From Ciborinia camelliae (taxonomy: Eukaryota; Ascomycota; Leotiomycetes; Helotiales; Sclerotiniaceae), in assembly GCA_025890175.1 (NCBI GenBank), contig JANPYM010000004.1, forward strand, positions 3,052,800 through 3,116,799: DNA of 64,000 bases. The letters are read 5' to 3'. Both the position numbers and the translations under genes were made by a program. This document shows positions 57,775-64,000 of this stretch, piece by piece; positions within the stretch are counted from its first letter, which is position 1; each line of letters starts with the position of its first letter. Under the pieces are notes generated by a model, which made no database searches, was not told where the DNA came from, and worked only from the letters and a program-made list of their open reading frames with translations.

Positions 57775-58015
57775 TGGGGGGATATTATACTTCTGTTTAT
57801 TGCCATGAATGAAGTTATTTCATGGTTTTTGTTGTGTGAAAGAACTGAATTACAAAGGGATACCAATATCAACCTTTCGAACCTCCGAATTCCAAATCCA
57901 TTAAACTCCTCGCTTGCTTGATCAAAATTCCGCCCAGTTTTATGTTGCGTTCTGTGTTCATCAAAATTGTTTCTTTCCGTTCTTAACTCCAGACCTTTTC
58001 CCTCAGATCGTCCTT

Positions 58016-58715
58016 TTAAGCTTTATGTAGAGTCAACTTCCTAAGCACACCCTTCTTTCTTTCTCCTGGCCTATCCTCCATTTCCCCCAACTCCGCTACC
58101 GATTTTGTTGGATCGGCCAGATCACATTGTTTCTCAACATCATTTTCATCTTCCTCCATATTCTCGTATAAGGGTACGCTCAGAAGTGATCCTTTATGTT
58201 TGCTATGAAGTCTTTTAATGGAAAGCCGTGAATGAGAACGAAAGATATCAACCTCTCTAGATTCGAGACTTGCGTGTGGTGATGTATCTGCTTCGGGATG
58301 TCGGAGGGTAGTATTACGATCTATCTCATGTCAGCTTCACACTCCGAGTCATACATAGGTATCATCCCAAGTCAAGAAGAAGGAGAAGGAGAAGAAGAAG
58401 AAGAAGAAAAGAAAGATTGAACATACCGTGACTTAAAGGTTCCGGAAACCCCGTGTCCCTCCCCGACGCCGTTCTCTCCATCCCCAATGCGTCCTGCATA
58501 TTCCCATTCATCCTCTCGTTCTCAACTTGATAGTCGAAATCCCCGGATAACTCTCGTCGCTTTCGTGATAATCGGTGGCTAGATCGTCGTCTACTTAGGT
58601 TCACGCTGCTGCTGCTCGAGGAGGAATCTAAAGAGTCGGATGTCGTGGATGTGGTGGATGTTGAGGAGGATGGTCGGCGAAATGGTAGAACGTTGTGCCA
58701 GAATGAACCGGTCAT
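58016..58715 (-). CDS. Ser/Arg-rich protein of unknown function, two exons
   Basis: I do not recognise a family. Exons 58427-58715 and 58016-58320 with intron 58321-58426 (GTATGT...AGATAG, phase 1, long pyrimidine tract) encode 197 residues. The spliced frame reads ...FPEPLSH|DRNTTLRHPEADTSP... and stays open to TAA at 58016. The N-terminus MTGSFWHNVLPFRRP is followed by a Ser/Thr run (SSSTSTTSTTSDSLDSSSSS) and a basic patch (RRRSSHRLSRKRRE), which could act as a nuclear signal or kinase target. The middle and end are charged and disordered (ENMEEDENDVEKQ, RKKGVLRKLTLHKA). An unspliced reading runs 117 residues into low-complexity Leu and is less plausible. It converges on HIU hydrolase. Confidence 0.6.
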
Positions 58716-60947
58716 TTTTTCTGGGGGGAGAGGGGGGGTTGTATTTGGACTTGGTTTGGCTTTGGCTTTGGCTTTGGTTCTCCTTCCTATGAGGAGGACC
58801 TCGGGAGAGATAGAAAGTGGAGGAGTGAGGGTAGTGGTAATTAATTTGTAAAATAGGTATGGTGGACGGTAGGTAGTACGGTACTCGTAGGTAAATAATC
58901 AAAAAAGAAATTCCTCTTTTTCAAAAGTGGTGACTGAGACAGCTGAGAAGAGTAATAATATAATACCCAAGTAACAATTTTTTGTGACATTCACATTTAT
59001 TATATCATTTATTTTCAACCAGTTGGAACTTTGCTGCTGACCTGACCTTGATCTCACTACTCTACAGTCTATTCCTTCCTCTTCGGTTTAGACAGTAGCT
59101 ACTTATGCAGGTAGAGATAAGGTACCTAATACCTAGGTATGCAGATGCAGATGCAGTGGATTGTGGGTGGCTCAACCTAGATACAGCCTACTTTACCTAT
59201 TCATGGAATCCACTACGTATTCGAGAATACTCGTTTCTCCTCCATTCGCTCATTGAGTCATAATCTGCACTCTGTAGTCCAAGTCAAGTCAAGACTCAAC
59301 AGGTATGAATTGAATGTTTAGTTAATTAGGTATTATTAGGTATTTTTATTATTATTATTGATATTGATATTATTGTGAATACATTATTAAATCTCCTTTG
59401 TTTCTCGAGTATTGTATTGTCTTGTCTTTCTTAATGATTATGTCTTGGTAGCTGATTCAGGTAGGTAGGTAGGTACCTACCTGTGGAGAAACACCATACC
59501 TACTGTAGGAATCACAGCTTAACAGGGGGTCGGTTACCCATGATATGAAATGACGTTGCCGAAATCAAGCTTTTTTAGGGTGCGTGGCGGCAACGGGTTA
59601 TGGATAGGACTTGCTGGGGGGCTTTTTTCTTTACTTTTTTTTTTCCTTTTCGTTTTGACAATCTGTTTTGTTTTTAGAGTACGCAGGGAGTATCATATAC
59701 CGGTAGTAACTTTTATCTTTTAGGTTTTAAGTCTTGGGTTTGGGGGACTTGGAAACAATTGAAATAGAATGCAGGTGAGCGGTGTTTGAATGATTTGATT
59801 TGCTTGAATTGAGTGGTTTGGCTTGGCTGGTACTGGCAAGGTAGGAGGATGTCCTTCTCATGACGTAAAAGTTGTTCTCAGAAAGATGCGGCGATGGGGG
59901 TTCATTGGAGAGGAGTTTCCGTTGCTTTCCAGGTTGTTGGTAATACGGATGCGACGGTAAGGTAAGGTATGCATTTTATACAGCCAAGCCATGTAGTTTT
60001 AGCCATGTATTGTATTGTATCTCTCAAAGCCAATCATATGGAGTACGAAACTAACACCTGAATGAAGCTAAAAGGTAGAGGCTAGAGGCTAGAGGCTAGC
60101 TAGATACCTTATTCACGGTACTGTATTTTACCTATCTATACACGGAGAGTATTCTAATTTCCAGTTAATTACCGTCGTGGAGTGGAGCTATATAACATTA
60201 AGATCAAATCAGGCTCAAAAATATCCTCTCGATACTTCTCATCAATTGGATAATTTTGATTTTGGATTTTGATTTTGATTTATTTCGGTGAAACCAAAAA
60301 AATCTCATCTCTTCCGAGTCCCATCCATCAATGCTTATTGCAGATGCTCCCCTCCCATGAATGCATCCATGCTCTTGACTCCCAACTTGCCAAGCGCCTC
60401 CCAAGATATGCTTGTTTGAAAGTTTACTTGCTAGGTTACAATTTACCAGCTGGTGTGGTGTGGGGATTCGGGAGCGCGGCAAATGGTTTGGATGGATGGA
60501 TGGTCAATCCCGTTTACATACATACTTACACTGTACATACGGAGTACGGAGTACATCCTTTGTTCACACGGCATTCACGGCATAAAATTGTCTAGGCATA
60601 TGCATTTTTGCATTCAATTTCGGGATGGTGACCAATCGATTGATGATTTAGCATGGGATTGGTTGGACTGAGATGTTGAGATGGATGAATTTGTTAAGAC
60701 TTGCTTGCTTGCCTGCCTATTGTTCAAAAAAGTCTTCAGCAGTAAGAGTGTGGCTTGGTTGCTTAGGTAGGGTAGATTGTAGGTTGTAGGTTGTAAGTTA
60801 TGCTGGGTTTGGGTTTGGGTTCGTTGGCTGTTACGTGTCGAATGAATGGGGTTACCGGTATACTAGGTACGGAGTCCCGGACCGGACCGGTATATGTCTT
60901 TTCTTTTCCTTTTGCCTTGGGGGGGCTGATGGATATGGATATGGATA

Positions 60948-60992
60948 CGATGAGATACGATGCGATGCGATGCGATGCGATACTTACAGATC
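60948..60992. repeat. GCGAT pentamer microsatellite
   Basis: Several copies of GCGAT following GAGATACGAT. Confidence 0.8.
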
Positions 60993-61903
60993 GCGTTTGC
61001 ATAATACGTAGGTAGGTATTCGTTGGCTGGAGTCTATTGTGTTGTGTTATTTGCTGAGGGGCAAAGACATGCTGTTGGCAAAGAGAAGAATGATTCAGAG
61101 ATTTTTCTTGGTGGTTGATGGCCAAGAAGTTTCTCGATATATGTGACTAACGCATTGAAATGAGCTGTATGTATCTCCGATGTCAGTGATAGATCGTACA
61201 GTAGAAAAACAGGAATTCTTTTTTGGTCCCATTTTACCTTTTCTTCCCTTCGGGGCAGAGATGTGGTGGCCCCGGTACATTGGAGCCCGCCCCGCTGGCG
61301 GATAATAAAGTTTGTGAATCGTGTCGATTCTTGTGATGCTTTTCTTTTTTCGCCAACCTCCTTTAATTTCCTCAGTAGATATATATACTGGGTATGTTCA
61401 TCAGCAATATCCCTTTTGACACTCGAATCTATTCAAATGATTTTGATGTCATCAATATAATGGATCGATAAGACGATGACTCTCGGTACATTCATATAAA
61501 TTGAGATCAGCGTTTGAATTCTCGGTAGCTTGTCTCAATTCTCGAAATGTGATGTTGGCGATCTTTTTAGAGAATAGTAATCTTTTATTGGTTACCGGTA
61601 CTCAAATTTAGGGTGGTTCAGTATTGGAATTTTGATCATCTTTGTTTTGGCGATGATATCATTTTTCTGGAATTGAATAGGGTTCGTTTTGTTTGATTGT
61701 TAGCACATCGTCTCATGAAGTCATCATGCACCAATGTCTCTAGATATATTCACACCATCTCTGGTTGACTGCTACGTATGTATGCATGCCAAAACTTGTC
61801 AGACAAATTGGAATCTCCAAATATGTATATACAGTCCAGGTGTGCGTCGGGGAAATTAAAATGAATTAATATCAACCGAGCAAATATTTAAGTAAATATC
61901 GGT

Positions 61904-62080
61904 ATGCCTTTCCTCTCGCACCTCATCTCCAACCTCCACCTCAACTTCCATCGGAGTAAACAAACACAACCAGATCTCATCTCATCGACTCCATTTTTAA
62001 AAATATCTTTATCTCAAAAAACAGCAAGAGCCTTCAAAGTAGAAGCAAAGAAAATAGGAAATGGCAAGACCATCGCCTGA
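61904..62080 (+). CDS. Possible 58-residue small protein
   Basis: ATG to TGA frame beginning MPFLSHLISNLHLNFHRSKQ and ending KVEAKKIGNGKTIA. The first 15 codons favour C in the third position (CTC, TCG, CAC, ATC, TCC, AAC), as in expressed fungal genes. I recognise no family; it could also be the first exon of a longer gene or chance. Low certainty. Confidence 0.22.
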   Translation: MPFLSHLISNLHLNFHRSKQTQPDLISSTPFLKISLSQKTARAFKVEAKKIGNGKTIA

Positions 62081-63729
62081 TGGTGATCATCGACAATGGA
62101 GCTCCCCCAAGTGGTTTATGAGGATTTGGAGTATCACTTCCTAATCACCGGTGTGGGGTTTCTTGTGTCCTGTTGACGAAGATAATCTATTTGTTTGGAT
62201 ATATAAAGGGAGATAAGGGGGAAGTGAATACCTTCTCATTTCCACATACTGTGTCAAAAAGATTTATATTTCTTTTTCGGAATTTTTCTATACGTTTTCG
62301 AAAGAACATTAAGGAGTACCACGCACTCTGTGAAATGTAACGAAGCTATACAAGACTCGTGTGACTCGGAATCTTCCAAGGGCTGCATGGGGAATCGTAT
62401 GATTTGTTTCAAGAGTTATTTCTTGAAGTTTTTGGAATAGCATGTGCCCGGATAGTCCTTTCAAACAGGCGAGAGTTCATCGCTGACGAATACATATGCA
62501 AGATGCGTGTGAGGCGCGGGGGAGAAGCATGGGACCTTCACTGCACTAATGCAAGTTTTCATAAGTGCCTGCCTCCAATTCTTCCTTCTTTTGATTTACG
62601 TTTTTATATTTTAGTTGGATTTAGATTGCACGAGGGTGTGTGATGTATGCGCAAGGCATCTTTTTATCGTTTCCTTAAACCGACTCGAATTCTTCGCAGC
62701 CTTCCAGTAAGTTTAGATATCTACCTAGAGTGCCATAAAATTGAGCGAGACTTCTCGTCCGCATTCCCCACGCTTCCGGCTTCCTTCTCATACACCCCCT
62801 CACACATATATATGATATATTTTCAATCCGAATAAAACACCCGCTCATTTTAAACCACCATGTCACTGAGTCTTGAGAGTTCTCTTGAATAATGCACCCC
62901 CAGAAACCTGAAAGAATGAAGGAAGCTGTACAGTAGATGATATATTTCACAAACGTGCCCCGGATATGATATCGGAGATATGCGATAAAATCATAGAGTT
63001 CCAACGAATACTGACAGTCATTTGATGGGTTTGGGAGTGAATTATACATAAAATATGTTGGTTATTTAAGAAGATATTGAGATTGAGGGGCATTATGGAT
63101 TATGTGGCGAGAGTGTAAGATCAGGGGTTCATCACTGGTTCCTGGAATGCTTACCAGCTTCCAAAAATCATGATTATTTTAATCTTTAATTGATTTTGTT
63201 TGAATTGTATGATTTTACTCTTTGGCCTTGACTGAATGATTTGAATGGGTCTTGCTTCGTAAAATTGGGTATTGCAAGTGCTATACTCGATTTTCATGTT
63301 TTATAAGTCCGTACACCCACTGATGAACATTTCATTTATTGACACTGGGATACGAAGGAAAGAAATGCTCTGGCACGCTAGATAATCTCGACTCTTTATA
63401 TAATAATCTTCCCAACAAGTTCTAAGATTGTCTCAGTACAATTGGATCCTTTTCTCGTCGACTTACCGTAACATTGAAAACAAAGATTTGAAGTCAATAG
63501 AATATGAGGATAATCACTTTGGGAGTAGATGTTGAAAGTTGAAACATGGCTTTATATTCATTAATCAAACAAACTGCATGTTAGTGGTATATATATAGTC
63601 CAATTCAACCCAATGCAGCCCACGCTATGCTCTGCAAAAACCCCAAAATCATCAAGCATTAAACATCATACATAATATACAAGATAATGAAAACTTTTTC
63701 TCGTCCGAACCCTGTCCCGTAATGACAAA

Positions 63730-64000
63730 CTACTTTTCTTCTGAAAGCCCTTCATCATGGAAAACTCCACCATGACCAGCTTCATTAACCTTCGAAATTT
63801 TACCATTTTTATTCTCCAAATGCATCGCATCGGTATTGATAGTAGTACCCAAAGTGGCTTTTGTCTCGGCATCAAATTCAAATGCATGACTTCCAATAGG
63901 TCTAACATGCATCAAATACATGGCATCGATTTCTTCCAAAGTCTTTCCACTCGATTCAACGAGGAAGAAGAAAACGACAAAGAATGCCGCAAGATTACAT
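63730..64000 (-). CDS. MFS sugar transporter, C-terminal part only (cut by window end)
   Basis: The frame enters at the right edge and ends at TAG 63730. It starts in the last membrane helix (CNLAAFFVVFFFLVESSGKT) followed by the sugar-transporter C-terminal signature ESSGKTLEEIDAMY, then a cytosolic tail of about 65 residues (HVRPIGSHAFEFD ... GGVFHDEGLSEEK). The ESxGxTLEEID pattern is characteristic of fungal hexose/quinate permeases of the major facilitator superfamily. The substrate cannot be told from this fragment; the rest of the gene lies beyond the window. Confidence 0.9.
   Translation of the reverse strand, partial: CNLAAFFVVFFFLVESSGKTLEEIDAMYLMHVRPIGSHAFEFDAETKATLGTTINTDAMHLENKNGKISKVNEAGHGGVFHDEGLSEEK

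Larger units (their letters stand above)
58716..63729. other. 5-kb intergenic region
   Basis: No well-supported gene. It contains ATT runs (59345-59362), an AGGT/ACCT palindrome (59460-59481), a GATGC pentamer array (60957-60985) and tandem GGAGTAC motifs (60540-60552). A 58-codon frame at 61904-62080 has C-ending codon bias at its start (separate entry). Confidence 0.5.

Overview
The window looks like nuclear DNA of a filamentous ascomycete (Pezizomycotina). The evidence is short GT-AG introns of about 47-125 bp, a single dispersed 5S rRNA gene, an intron-bearing tRNA-Asn, fungus-restricted families (DASH Hsk3, Uds1, 2EXR, a GPI-anchored GH17 glucanase) and very microsatellite-rich intergenic DNA. 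The general feel (AT-leaning, long low-complexity spacers) suggests Leotiomycetes, possibly Sclerotiniaceae. That placement is a guess and was not tested.

Layout. 0-10 kb: glutamate decarboxylase (-), a secreted two-domain fasciclin protein (+), a 2EXR protein (+) and the small three-exon DASH subunit Hsk3 (+). 10-15 kb: an RNA and transposon patch with tRNA-Asn (-) and a decayed tRNA fragment, a 609-bp MITE-like element with TA duplications, a 5S rRNA gene (+) and a small membrane protein (+). 15.8-25.4 kb: a putative mitochondrial SF1 helicase with a RecB-like nuclease motif (-), a Rossmann-fold NAD(P)-binding protein (+) and a Uds1 septation-domain protein (-). 25.4-46.4 kb: about 21 kb with one convincing gene (GH17 cell-wall glucanase, -) and many repeats: a 2.7-kb pyrimidine tract, several minisatellites, a dispersed array of about 32-bp repeats, two inverted-repeat elements, and a 10-N assembly gap flanked by two nearly identical 1.69-kb copies. 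46.4-58.7 kb: a compact housekeeping block with DUF1365 (-), MBF1 (+), CDT1 (-), two related F-box/2EXR-like paralogues (+,+), GET3 (-), 5-hydroxyisourate hydrolase (+) and an unknown Ser-rich protein (-). 58.7-64 kb: mostly empty, ending in the C-terminus of an MFS sugar transporter (-) cut by the window edge.

There is no sign of a metabolic gene cluster or operon-like unit; the genes serve unrelated functions (GABA shunt, replication licensing, kinetochore, tail-anchored protein insertion, urate catabolism, cell wall). The most unusual items are the helicase-nuclease, the 32-bp repeat array at 38.8-39.9 kb, the three inverted-repeat elements, and the probable false duplication at the assembly gap. 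Intron boundaries were placed by hand from GT/AG signals, reading frame and family knowledge; no search was run.
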